A stretch of 7,034 nucleotides of DNA from Alphaproteobacteria bacterium (GTDB lineage Bacteria; Pseudomonadota; Alphaproteobacteria; Kiloniellales; JAKSDN01): positions 1 to 7,034 of the forward strand of contig JAUVQB010000071.1 in the NCBI GenBank assembly GCA_030598385.1, in the 5' to 3' direction. Shown one piece after another: positions 1-6,652 of this stretch. The stretch's first letter is position 1, and each line of letters begins with the position of its first letter. The notes under the pieces were generated by a model that saw nothing but the letters and a program-made list of their open reading frames with translations, made no database searches and was not told the DNA's origin. A program made the translations under genes and the position numbers.

Positions 1-1031
1 CCAAGCACCCGCTGTGGTGCGGCCCGCTGGGCTACCAGGGCTCCAAGGCCGGCATGAAGCTGATCGCCCAGGCCGACGTGGTGCTGGCGCTCGGCACCCG
101 CCTCGGCCCCTTCGGCACCCTGCCCCAGCACGGCATCGACTACTGGCCGAAGACCGCCAAGATTATCCAGGTCGACGCGGACCATCGCATGCTGGGCCTG
201 GTCAAGCAGATTTCCGTCGGCGTCTGCGGCGACGCCAAGGCCGCCGCCAAGCGCATGCTCGAGCTGCTCGGCAACCGGGTCATGGCCTGCCGCGACAACG
301 CCGACCAGCGCCTGGCCGAGATCAAGTCCCAGAAGGACGCCTGGGAGTCCGAGCTCGACGGCTGGTCCCACGAGGTCGACGACTGGAGCCTCGAGGTCTC
401 CAAGGAGAGCGACTACATGCACCCGCGCCAGATGCTGCGCGAGCTGGAGAAGGCCCTGCCGGAGAACGCCATGGTGTCCACCGACATCGGCAACATCTGC
501 TCGGTCTCCAACAGCTATCTCAGGTTTCAGAAGCCGAACAGCTTCTTCGCCGCCATGAGCTTCGGCAATTGCGGCTACGCCTTCCCGACCATCATCGGCA
601 CCAAGGTGGCGGCGCCCGACCGCCCGGCCGTGGCCTACGTCGGCGACGGCGCCTGGGGCATGAGCTTCGGCGAGATCCTGACCTGCGTGCGCGAGGACAT
701 CCCGGTCACCGCCGTGGTGTTCCACAACAAGCAGTGGGGTGCCGAGAAGAAGAACCAGGTGGACTTCTACGGAACCCGCTTCCTCGGGGTCAATCTGGAG
801 AACCCGAGCTTCGCCGAGATCGCCCGCTCGATGGGCGCCGAGGGCGTCACCATCGACAAGCTGGGCGACGTGGGCGAGGCGCTCGAGAAGGCCTGCGACG
901 CCCAGAAGAACGGCAAGACCACGATCATCGAGGTGCTCTGCACCCGCGAACTGGGCGATCCGTTCCGCAGGGACGCGCTTTCCAAGCCGGTGCGCCTCTT
1001 GGACAAGTATAAAGACTACGTCACCGCGTAA
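1..1031 (+). CDS. xsc: Sulfoacetaldehyde acetyltransferase, C-terminal part (5' end cut by window edge)
   Basis: This thiamine diphosphate (TPP) enzyme of the cytoplasm converts sulfoacetaldehyde plus phosphate to acetyl phosphate plus sulfite, the desulfonating step of taurine and isethionate breakdown. The open frame enters at base 3 and gives 342 visible residues ending at TAA; the family is near 590-600 residues, so roughly the first 250 are outside. The visible part starts with HPLWCGPLGYQGSKAG, typical of Xsc, followed by the central domain (ALGTRLGPFGTLPQHGIDYW) and then the C-terminal TPP domain. In that domain GDGAWGMSFGE (visible residues 214 onward) plus the Asn of VVFHNKQWG (residue 242) forms the GDG-x25-N Mg/TPP-binding motif. 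FHNKQWGAEKKNQ is closer to Xsc than to acetolactate synthase or oxalyl-CoA decarboxylase, which share the fold. The next gene is pta, which uses its product; this context strongly supports the call. No frameshift or internal stop is seen. Confidence 0.95.
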   Translation, partial: KHPLWCGPLGYQGSKAGMKLIAQADVVLALGTRLGPFGTLPQHGIDYWPKTAKIIQVDADHRMLGLVKQISVGVCGDAKAAAKRMLELLGNRVMACRDNADQRLAEIKSQKDAWESELDGWSHEVDDWSLEVSKESDYMHPRQMLRELEKALPENAMVSTDIGNICSVSNSYLRFQKPNSFFAAMSFGNCGYAFPTIIGTKVAAPDRPAVAYVGDGAWGMSFGEILTCVREDIPVTAVVFHNKQWGAEKKNQVDFYGTRFLGVNLENPSFAEIARSMGAEGVTIDKLGDVGEALEKACDAQKNGKTTIIEVLCTRELGDPFRRDALSKPVRLLDKYKDYVTA

Positions 1032-1043
1032 CATTCCGAGGTG

Positions 1044-1073
1044 AAAGGGGCGTCCTCATGGGGCGCCCCTTTT
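1044..1073 (+). terminator. Rho-independent terminator-like hairpin after xsc
   Basis: AAAGGGGCG (1044-1052) pairs perfectly with CGCCCCTTT (1064-1072), a 9-bp stem around an 11-nt loop, and the right arm runs into TTTT (1070-1073). It starts 12 nt after the xsc stop. The shape fits an intrinsic terminator, but the T run is short and pta, the functional partner of xsc, begins 35 nt later on the same strand. It may therefore be a partial terminator, or an mRNA-stabilising stem that lowers pta relative to xsc. The stem is symmetric, so it would also fold on the opposite strand. Confidence 0.6.
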
Positions 1074-1095
1074 GAATTCAGCCGCGTTTCATCAT

Positions 1096-1099
1096 GGAG
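1096..1099 (+). promoter_or_regulatory. Ribosome binding site deciding the pta start
   Basis: GGAG lies 8 nt before GTG at 1108. The other in-frame start, TTG at 1072, sits on the last base of the terminator-like stem and has no purine-rich site at the right distance (the arm before it is CGCCCC). This is why GTG 1108 was chosen. Confidence 0.55.
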
Positions 1100-1107
1100 C
1101 CCAGTCC

Positions 1108-2034
1108 GTGCTGAGTACCCTGCCCTTCGACACGCCGGACCAGGTGATCGCCCAGGCCAGCGGCGGTGCTGCCGCCGTGACCGCCGTTGCCGGCGCCGGC
1201 AGCCGCGTCGCCATGGAGAGCGCCCGGCGCGCGGCAGCGCAAGGCCTGATCGAACCGGTCCTGGTCGGCGACCTCGACGTCGTCGCCGCTATCGCCCGCG
1301 ACATGGACTGGGACATGGACGGCATCCGCAGGGTCGCGGCCCTCGACGAGCGCCGGGCGGCCGAAGTCGCCGTGGCGCTCGCCCGCGGCGGCGAGGCGGC
1401 GGCGCTCATGAAGGGCCAGGTGCACACCGACGTGCTGATGCGCGCCGTCGTCGATCGCGACAACGGCCTGCGGACCGGCCGGCGCATGAGCCACGTCTTC
1501 TACATGACCGCGGCGGGCCGCGACGGTTCGATCGCTATCTCGGACGCGGCCATCAACGTGGCGCCCGACCCGGGCATGAAGCTCGACATCGTCAACAACG
1601 CGGTCGGAATGCTGCATGCCATGGGGATCGCCGAACCCAAGGTCGCCGTGCTCTCCGCCACGGAGACACCCATTGCCGCCATGCCGAGCAGCCTCGACGC
1701 CGCCGAGGTGGTGCGCCGCGCGGCCGAGGGCGAGGTATCGAACGCCGTGGTCGACGGCCCCTTCGCCTTGGACATCGCCGTCTCGCCCGAGGCCGCGGCC
1801 ATCAAGGGCGTGGACAGCCCCGTCGCCGGACGGGCCGACCTTTTGATCATGCCGAACATCGAGGCCGGCAACGCCGTCTTCAAGGCCATGGTCTATTTCA
1901 TGAGCGCCACGGCGGCGGGCCTGGTGATGGGCGCCAAGGTGCCGATAATACTCACCTCTCGCGCGGACCCGCCCGAGGCGCGCCTCACCGCCGCGGCGCT
2001 CGCCGCCATCGTCGCGCGGCACGATCCGGACTAA
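1108..2034 (+). CDS. pta: Phosphate acetyltransferase (short single-domain type linked to xsc)
   Basis: Converts acetyl phosphate and CoA to acetyl-CoA and phosphate in the cytoplasm, so the acetyl phosphate made by Xsc enters central metabolism. With the GTG start it has 308 residues, the size of the short Pta/Ptb (phosphate acetyl/butyryltransferase) family without the extra N-terminal domain of enterobacterial Pta. Family signatures in order are GLIEPVLVGD (about residue 47), MKGQVHTD (101-108), DAAINVAPD (146-154), SATETP (183-188), DGPFALD (216-222), KGVDSPVAGRAD (233-244), MPNIEAGNAVFKA (248-260) and TSRADPP near the C-terminus. Automatic annotation may call it a phosphate butyryltransferase-like or bifunctional enoyl-CoA hydratase/Pta; only the Pta domain is present. 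It lies 76 bp after xsc on the same strand, behind the hairpin. Downstream it converges with tauR, leaving a 45-bp gap without a convincing terminator. Start position is the main uncertainty: TTG 1072 would add 12 residues. Confidence 0.9.
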   Translation: MLSTLPFDTPDQVIAQASGGAAAVTAVAGAGSRVAMESARRAAAQGLIEPVLVGDLDVVAAIARDMDWDMDGIRRVAALDERRAAEVAVALARGGEAAALMKGQVHTDVLMRAVVDRDNGLRTGRRMSHVFYMTAAGRDGSIAISDAAINVAPDPGMKLDIVNNAVGMLHAMGIAEPKVAVLSATETPIAAMPSSLDAAEVVRRAAEGEVSNAVVDGPFALDIAVSPEAAAIKGVDSPVAGRADLLIMPNIEAGNAVFKAMVYFMSATAAGLVMGAKVPIILTSRADPPEARLTAAALAAIVARHDPD

Positions 2035-2079
2035 TACCCCGCTCGGAGGTGGTGAGCTGAACTATCTACGCCGAGCCGC

Positions 2080-3588
2080 TCAGGATGCGGCGCTCTTGGT
2101 GGCGCCGAGCCTGGCGTGCAGCAGGTCCGCCAGCTTCTCGATTCCCGGCTCGATGCGCTCGCATTCGATCGACGAGAACCCGAGCCTGAAGTAGTTGTGC
2201 GGCGGCGGGTCGGAGCAGAAATGCATGGAGCCCGCTTCGATGATGACGCCGGCCCTGAGGGCATCGAGCGCAAGGCGGTCGCCGTCGAGGCCCTCGGGAC
2301 CCTTGACCCAGTAGGAGGTGCCGCCGAACGACGGTGTGGTCGAGCACTCCGGCAGATGGCGCGCCAGCGCGGCGCCCAGGGTCTCCCAACGCTCCCGGTA
2401 GGCGCGCTGCAGCCGGTGGATGAGCGCCTCGTAGTAGCCGCCGGCGATGAACAGCGCGAGGGTGCGCTGGTTGTTCGACGGCGGATGGCGCAAGGCGAGA
2501 CGGCGAAACAGGCGCGCCTCGCGGATCAAGTCGGCGGAGGCGACCAGGAACCCGATCCTGAGCCCCGGCGCCAGACTCTTGGAGAACGAGCCCACGTAGA
2601 CGACGGCATGTTCCTTGTCCATCGACTTGAGCGCCGGCGTCGGCGAGCTGATGAAGTTGGCCTCCGGTTCGTAGTCGTCCTCGATCACCGAGACGCCGTG
2701 ACGGTTCGCCAGCTCGAGCAGTTTGACCCGGCGGTCGAGCGGCATTGTGACCGTGGTCGGCGCCTGGTGGCTGGGCGTGACATAGACGCAGTCGCAGCCT
2801 TTCAGCTTGGCCTCCACCCGCATGCCGTCTTCGTCCACCGGCAGGGGTACGATCTTCGCGCCGGTCATGGCGAAGATGTTGCGGGCGTCGACGTAGCCGG
2901 GGTCCTCGAAGCCGAAGCGCGTCTTCGGCCCGGACAGCAACTGGGCGATCAGGAAGAGCGCGTTCTGGGCCCCCAGGGTGATGAGGATCTCGTCCGGCGC
3001 CGCGCGTACGCCGCGGCGCGGCAACACCCGGGTGCGAATCTCTTCGATCAGCATGGGGTCGTCCTCGACGAAGCTATCCTCGGTCCAGCTCTGGATGGCC
3101 GTGAGGCTGAGGGTCTGGCGCGAGCACATCCGCCATGCGGCGACGGGAAACAGCTTCGGGTCGACCTGGCCGTAAATGAAGGGATAAGGAAAGCGCCGCC
3201 AGTTCTTGGGCTTGCGGATGTGGTCCAGTTCGGTCGGCCGCACCCTGAGGCGGCGCTGCCAGTCCACCGCGTTCCAGTTGGCCGCGGCCGGCGTAATCGA
3301 CAGGTCCGGCGGCAGGTCCGGCGGCGCGTGATCCCCGAGCACGTCGGGATTGACGAAAAACCCGACCCGCTCGCGGGAGTCCAGGAACCCCTCGTCGGCC
3401 AAGGCCTGATAGGCCAGGACCACGGTGTTCCGCGATATGCCGAGTGCTTGGGCCAGCCGCCGCGACGATGGCAGCGGATCGTCCGGCGACAGTCTCCCGT
3501 CCAAAATGGCATCCATCAGATGGCGCCGTAGCTGGGTCTGCAGGCTGACCCCGCGGCCGTGTTGCAAGGGAAACAGGAAATCGCGCAC
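2080..3588 (-). CDS. tauR: TauR-like MocR-family transcriptional regulator (GntR HTH fused to aminotransferase-like domain)
   Basis: A 502-residue protein with a GntR-type winged helix at the N-terminus (about residues 14-80, including PSSRRLAQALGISRNTVVLAY and ALADEGFLDSRERVG) and a fold-type I aminotransferase-like domain from about 135 to the end. PLP-site residues are kept: TPSHQ (271-275), EDDYEPE (Asp304/Asp305, Tyr306), Lys337 in GSFSKSLAPGLR as the expected Schiff-base lysine, and Arg468 in YFRLGF. Family knowledge: TauR of Rhodobacter activates taurine genes. The specific name here rests on the neighbouring xsc-pta; from sequence alone GabR-, PdxR- or EnuR-like members cannot be excluded. 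GTG 3588 is the earliest possible start, because an in-frame TGA lies four codons upstream (3598-3600). TGAGG (3596-3600 read on the minus strand) gives a ribosome site 7 nt before it. The gene is divergent from soeA and convergent with pta, a position suited to controlling both. Confidence 0.85.
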   Translation of the reverse strand: MRDFLFPLQHGRGVSLQTQLRRHLMDAILDGRLSPDDPLPSSRRLAQALGISRNTVVLAYQALADEGFLDSRERVGFFVNPDVLGDHAPPDLPPDLSITPAAANWNAVDWQRRLRVRPTELDHIRKPKNWRRFPYPFIYGQVDPKLFPVAAWRMCSRQTLSLTAIQSWTEDSFVEDDPMLIEEIRTRVLPRRGVRAAPDEILITLGAQNALFLIAQLLSGPKTRFGFEDPGYVDARNIFAMTGAKIVPLPVDEDGMRVEAKLKGCDCVYVTPSHQAPTTVTMPLDRRVKLLELANRHGVSVIEDDYEPEANFISSPTPALKSMDKEHAVVYVGSFSKSLAPGLRIGFLVASADLIREARLFRRLALRHPPSNNQRTLALFIAGGYYEALIHRLQRAYRERWETLGAALARHLPECSTTPSFGGTSYWVKGPEGLDGDRLALDALRAGVIIEAGSMHFCSDPPPHNYFRLGFSSIECERIEPGIEKLADLLHARLGATKSAAS

Positions 3589-3640
3589 GCTCTGGCCTCA
3601 GAAGTCCGGGAGAACTGGTCCTTTCCGCTCTCACCCGAGG

Positions 3641-3669
3641 ACTCTAAGATGACCTTGCTTTCGGGACAA
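3641..3669 (-). promoter_or_regulatory. Candidate sigma-70-type promoter for tauR
   Basis: On the minus strand TTGTCC (3669-3664) and TAGAGT (3646-3641) are separated by exactly 17 bp, each matching 4 of 6 consensus positions. Transcription would begin near 3634, giving a leader of about 46 nt before GTG 3588. Matches this weak arise by chance, so it is only a candidate. Confidence 0.3.
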
Positions 3670-3701
3670 GTTTGACCAGCGCGGCCGGCGGGCCCGCGAA
3701 A

Positions 3702-3730
3702 GGGGCCGCAACGGGGCCGCAACGGGGCCA
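3702..3730 (+). repeat. Short tandem repeat, 11-bp unit, upstream of soeA
   Basis: GGGGCCGCAAC occurs at 3702-3712 and again at 3713-3723, followed by a partial third copy GGGGCC at 3724-3729. The array ends 22 nt before the soeA ATG, so it lies in the leader or core promoter of soeA. GGCCGC inside each full unit (3704-3709, 3715-3720) is complementary to GCGGCC at 3681-3686, so either copy could form a hairpin. Confidence 0.8.
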
Positions 3731-3751
3731 GGCTCGGGTAAGACATCACCG

Positions 3752-6652
3752 ATGACGAAGATTGATCGCAAGATCGACACCTCGCCGGGCGTCTCCGACG
3801 AGGTGAAAAGCACGACCTGCTACATGTGCGCCTGCCGCTGCGGCATCAAGGTTCACCTGAAGGATGGTGCGATCCGCTACATCGAGGGCAACAGCGACCA
3901 TCCGGTGAACCGGGGCGTGCTCTGCGCCAAAGGCTCCGCCGGAATCATGCAGCACTATTCGCCGGCGCGCTTGCGGAAACCCTTGAAGCGGGTGGGCCCG
4001 CGCGGCGAGGCGGCTTTCGAGGAAATCGAGTGGGAGGAGGCCCTCGGAATCGCGACCGACTGGCTCGGCCGCATTCGTGACAGCGACCCCCGCAAGCTCG
4101 CATTCTTTACGGGGCGCGACCAGAGCCAGGCGCTCACCGGATGGTGGGCAAGCCAGTTCGGGACACCGAACTACGCCGCGCACGGCGGCTTCTGCTCGGT
4201 CAACATGGCGGCGGCCGGACTCTACACCATCGGCGGCTCGTTCTGGGAGTTCGGCGAGCCGGATTGGGAGCGCACGCGCTACCTCATGATGTTCGGCGTC
4301 GCCGAGGACCACGACAGCAACCCGATCAAGCTCGGCCTGTCGAAAGTCAAAGCAAGCGGTGCCAAGTTTGTTTCGGTCAATCCGGTGCAGACCGGCTATT
4401 CCGCCATCGCCGACGAATGGGTCGGCATCACGCCGGGCACCGACGGCCTCCTTGTGCTGTCCCTGGTGCACGAGCTGCTGCGCGCCGGCCGCGTCGACGT
4501 CGACTACCTGCTGCGCTACACCAACGCGCCTTGGCTGGTAATCGACGATCCGGACGGCCCCGAGGACGGCCTCTTCGCCCGCGACGAGGAGGGCCGGCCG
4601 CTGGTCTGGGACCGGCACGAGGAGGCGCCGCGTTCGACCGAGGACGCCGAGGCCAAAGCCTCCCTGAAGGGCGACGTCACCTTGCCGGATGGCCGCCGGG
4701 CCCGGCCGGTTTTCCAACTGCTGGCCGAGCGCTATCTCGACAAGCAATACGCGCCCGGCGCGGTCGCCGAGGCCTGCGGCCTCTCGGCCGACACGATCCG
4801 GCGCTTGGCCGCAGAACTGGCGCACGCCGCTTTCGAGGAAGAAGTGGTGGTCGAGGTGCCCTGGACCGACTGGGCCGGCCGCCACCACGAGCGCATGATC
4901 GGCCGGCCGGTCTCCATGCACGCCATGCGCGGCATCTCGGCGCACTCCAACGGCTTCCACACCTGCCGGGCGATCCACCTGCTGCAGATCCTCCTCGGCA
5001 GCATCGACAGCCCCGGCGGCTTTCGCTACAAGCCGCCCTTCCCGCGCACGATCCCGCCGGCGGTGAGGCCGGCCGGCAAATCCGACCAGGTGATGCCCGG
5101 AGCGCCCCTGCCTGGCCCGCCCCTGGGCTTCCCCACCGGGCCGGAGGATCTTCTGGTCGACGACGACGGTACGCCGTTGCGGATCGACAAGGCCTTTTCC
5201 TGGGACGCGCCGCTTTCCGTTCATGGCCTGATGCACTTGGTCATCACCAATGCCTGGAAGGGCGACCCCTACCCGGTCGACGTGCTCTTTATGTATATGG
5301 CGAACATGGCCTGGAACTCGGCCATGAATACCTCCGGCACCATCGACATGCTGACCGACAAGGACCCGGGCACCGGCGAGTATCGCATCCCACGCATCAT
5401 TTATGCCGATGCGTATTACTCCGAGATGGTGGCCTATGCGGACCTGGTGCTCCCGGACACCACCTATCTGGAGCGCTGGGACTGCATCTCGCTGCTCGAC
5501 CGGCCGATTTGTTCCGCCGAGGGCCCGGCCGATGGTATCCGCCAACCGGTGGTCAAGCCGGACCGGGACGTGCGCCCCTTCCAGGAGGTACTGCTCGACC
5601 TCGGAGCGCGCCTCGGCCTCCCGGCCATGGTCAAGGAGGACGGCAGCCCCCGCTACCCCGGCGGCTATGCCGACTACATCGTGAACCACGAGCGCCAGCC
5701 CGGCGTCGGCAGCTTGGCCGGCTGGCGCGGCGAAGCCGGTGACCTGCGCGGTCGCGGCGCGCCCAATCCCGAGCAGCTCGAGCGCTATAAGGAGAACGGC
5801 TGCTTCTGGCGCGAGGAACTGGCGCCGGAGTTGCACTACTTCAAGCACGCCAACCGGGCCTACCTCATTTATGCCACCGAGCGGGGCTTCATTTCCCAAG
5901 CGACGAACATCACCTTGCGGCTCTACAGCGAGGTGCTGCAGCGCTTCCGTCTGGCGGCCCGGGGGCACGGCGCCGTTCAGCCGCCGGGCGAGCACCGCGA
6001 ACGTGTGGAGACCTATTTCGATCCGTTGCCGATCTGGTACCCGCCATTCGAGGATCAGGCGAACGACGAAGAAAGCTTTCCGCTGCACGCCGTCACCCAG
6101 CGGCCCATGGCCATGTACCACTCCTGGGGTTCGCAAAACGCCTGGCTGCGCCAGATCCACGGCGACAACCGCCTCTATATTCCCCGCGCCGTCGCCGAAG
6201 CCCACGACCTCCACGATGACGACTGGGCCTGGCTGGAAAGCCGTAACGGCCGCATCAAGGCCCAGGTGCGGGTCCAACAAGGCCTCAACCCGAAAACGCT
6301 GTGGACCTGGAACGCCATCGGCAAGCGCGCCGGGGCCTGGCACCTCTCGGCCGATGCGAGCGAGGCCAAGACGGGCTTTCTGCTCAACCATCTGATCGAC
6401 GAATTGCTGCCGGAGCGCGAAAGCGGCTACCGCTACGCTTGCGCAGATCCGGTAACCGGACAAGCCGCCTGGTACGATCTGCGGGTGCGCATCGAAAAAG
6501 CTGCGCCGGCCGAGGCCGGCGAAGCTCTGCCCCAGTTCCCCTCCCTGCCGCCCCTGCCGGGATCGCAGGAGACACCCGAGGCGCTTCGTTACGGCGCGGA
6601 TTTTCACGAGAAAACCGGCGACGGTCGCGATGGCAAGCGGAGGCGGCGATGA
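3752..6652 (+). CDS. soeA: Cytoplasmic sulfite dehydrogenase SoeABC, molybdopterin catalytic subunit
   Basis: A 966-residue DMSO-reductase-superfamily molybdoenzyme, expected to oxidise sulfite to sulfate and pass electrons through SoeB to quinone. The N-terminus binds a 4Fe-4S cluster: Cys23-x2-Cys26-x3-Cys30-x27-Cys58, followed by the usual AKG. The molybdopterin body follows; Cys148 in HGGFCSVNM is the likely Mo ligand (inference from position). The C-terminal dinucleotide-binding domain spans about residues 775-915, including [11 protein letters not shown] and [10 protein letters not shown]. There is no twin-arginine signal (it begins [13 protein letters not shown]), so the enzyme should be cytoplasmic, as known for Soe and unlike Psr/Phs-type relatives. 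ATG 3752 is the first start in frame: between the in-frame stop at 3650-3652 and it there is no ATG, GTG or TTG. No strong ribosome site precedes it (GGTAAG at 3737-3742 is the best). Sequence alone could fit other polysulfide/thiosulfate reductase-like enzymes; the xsc neighbourhood, which releases sulfite, favours SoeA. Confidence 0.85.
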   Translation: MTKIDRKIDTSPGVSDEVKSTTCYMCACRCGIKVHLKDGAIRYIEGNSDHPVNRGVLCAKGSAGIMQHYSPARLRKPLKRVGPRGEAAFEEIEWEEALGIATDWLGRIRDSDPRKLAFFTGRDQSQALTGWWASQFGTPNYAAHGGFCSVNMAAAGLYTIGGSFWEFGEPDWERTRYLMMFGVAEDHDSNPIKLGLSKVKASGAKFVSVNPVQTGYSAIADEWVGITPGTDGLLVLSLVHELLRAGRVDVDYLLRYTNAPWLVIDDPDGPEDGLFARDEEGRPLVWDRHEEAPRSTEDAEAKASLKGDVTLPDGRRARPVFQLLAERYLDKQYAPGAVAEACGLSADTIRRLAAELAHAAFEEEVVVEVPWTDWAGRHHERMIGRPVSMHAMRGISAHSNGFHTCRAIHLLQILLGSIDSPGGFRYKPPFPRTIPPAVRPAGKSDQVMPGAPLPGPPLGFPTGPEDLLVDDDGTPLRIDKAFSWDAPLSVHGLMHLVITNAWKGDPYPVDVLFMYMANMAWNSAMNTSGTIDMLTDKDPGTGEYRIPRIIYADAYYSEMVAYADLVLPDTTYLERWDCISLLDRPICSAEGPADGIRQPVVKPDRDVRPFQEVLLDLGARLGLPAMVKEDGSPRYPGGYADYIVNHERQPGVGSLAGWRGEAGDLRGRGAPNPEQLERYKENGCFWREELAPELHYFKHANRAYLIYATERGFISQATNITLRLYSEVLQRFRLAARGHGAVQPPGEHRERVETYFDPLPIWYPPFEDQANDEESFPLHAVTQRPMAMYHSWGSQNAWLRQIHGDNRLYIPRAVAEAHDLHDDDWAWLESRNGRIKAQVRVQQGLNPKTLWTWNAIGKRAGAWHLSADASEAKTGFLLNHLIDELLPERESGYRYACADPVTGQAAWYDLRVRIEKAAPAEAGEALPQFPSLPPLPGSQETPEALRYGADFHEKTGDGRDGKRRRR
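6639..6643 (+). promoter_or_regulatory. Ribosome binding site of soeB inside the soeA end
   Basis: GGAGG lies 5 nt before ATG 6649 and within the last codons of soeA, where it helps encode the basic tail GKRRRR. Together with the ATGA stop/start overlap (6649-6652) this points to translational coupling of the two subunits. Confidence 0.8.

Larger units (their letters stand above)
3589..3751. promoter_or_regulatory. Divergent control region between tauR and soeA
   Basis: This 163-bp gap must hold the 5' regions of two oppositely transcribed genes. The left half (about 3600-3680) is less GC-rich and carries the candidate tauR promoter. CTGGTC occurs at 3615-3620 on the plus strand and at 3674-3679 on the minus strand, an inverted pair about 53 bp apart. 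CCGGACTTC (minus strand, 3610-3602) resembles the CTGGACTTAA repeat that I recall being reported for Rhodobacter TauR; the match is only partial. The right half (3681-3730) is very GC-rich and can form stems. I could not find a convincing sigma-70 promoter for soeA. That a control region exists follows from gene orientation; the individual sites are guesses. Confidence 0.5.

Noticed and set aside
1072..1107. TTG 1072 as the start of pta (12 extra residues)
   Set aside because: The codon overlaps the 3' arm of the terminator-like stem and lacks a ribosome site, whereas GTG 1108 has GGAG 8 nt upstream. It is not formally excluded.
1078..2022. Open frame of 314 codons on the minus strand opposite pta
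   Set aside because: His/Gly/Arg-rich product without motifs, lying wholly over pta; explained by GC-rich third positions.
2035..2079. Inverted repeat GCTCGG (2041-2046) / CCGAGC (2071-2076) in the convergent pta-tauR gap as a bidirectional terminator
   Set aside because: Only 6 bp with a 24-nt loop and no T run on either side; too weak to call. GGAGG followed by GTGAGCTGA in this gap is not a gene either.
2116..3531. Open frame of 471 codons on the plus strand opposite tauR
   Set aside because: Low-complexity Arg/Gly/Val composition with no recognisable domain; the opposite strand encodes a full MocR protein with HTH and PLP motifs.
3621..3650. CTTTCC / TAAGAT with an 18-bp spacer as a soeA promoter
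   Set aside because: The -35 part barely resembles the consensus and the start would leave a leader of about 95 nt; no better than chance.
4141..5742. Open frame of 533 codons on the plus strand in another frame within soeA
   Set aside because: Arg/Ala/Gly/Pro-rich translation typical of a shifted GC-rich frame; soeA is intact across it, so it does not mark a frameshift.
3746..6607. Open frame of 953 codons on the minus strand opposite soeA
   Set aside because: It mirrors soeA almost end to end, is rich in Gly, Arg, Val and Ala as expected from reading GC-rich codons backwards, and shows no family motif. soeA has clear cysteine and cofactor motifs, so this is a shadow frame.
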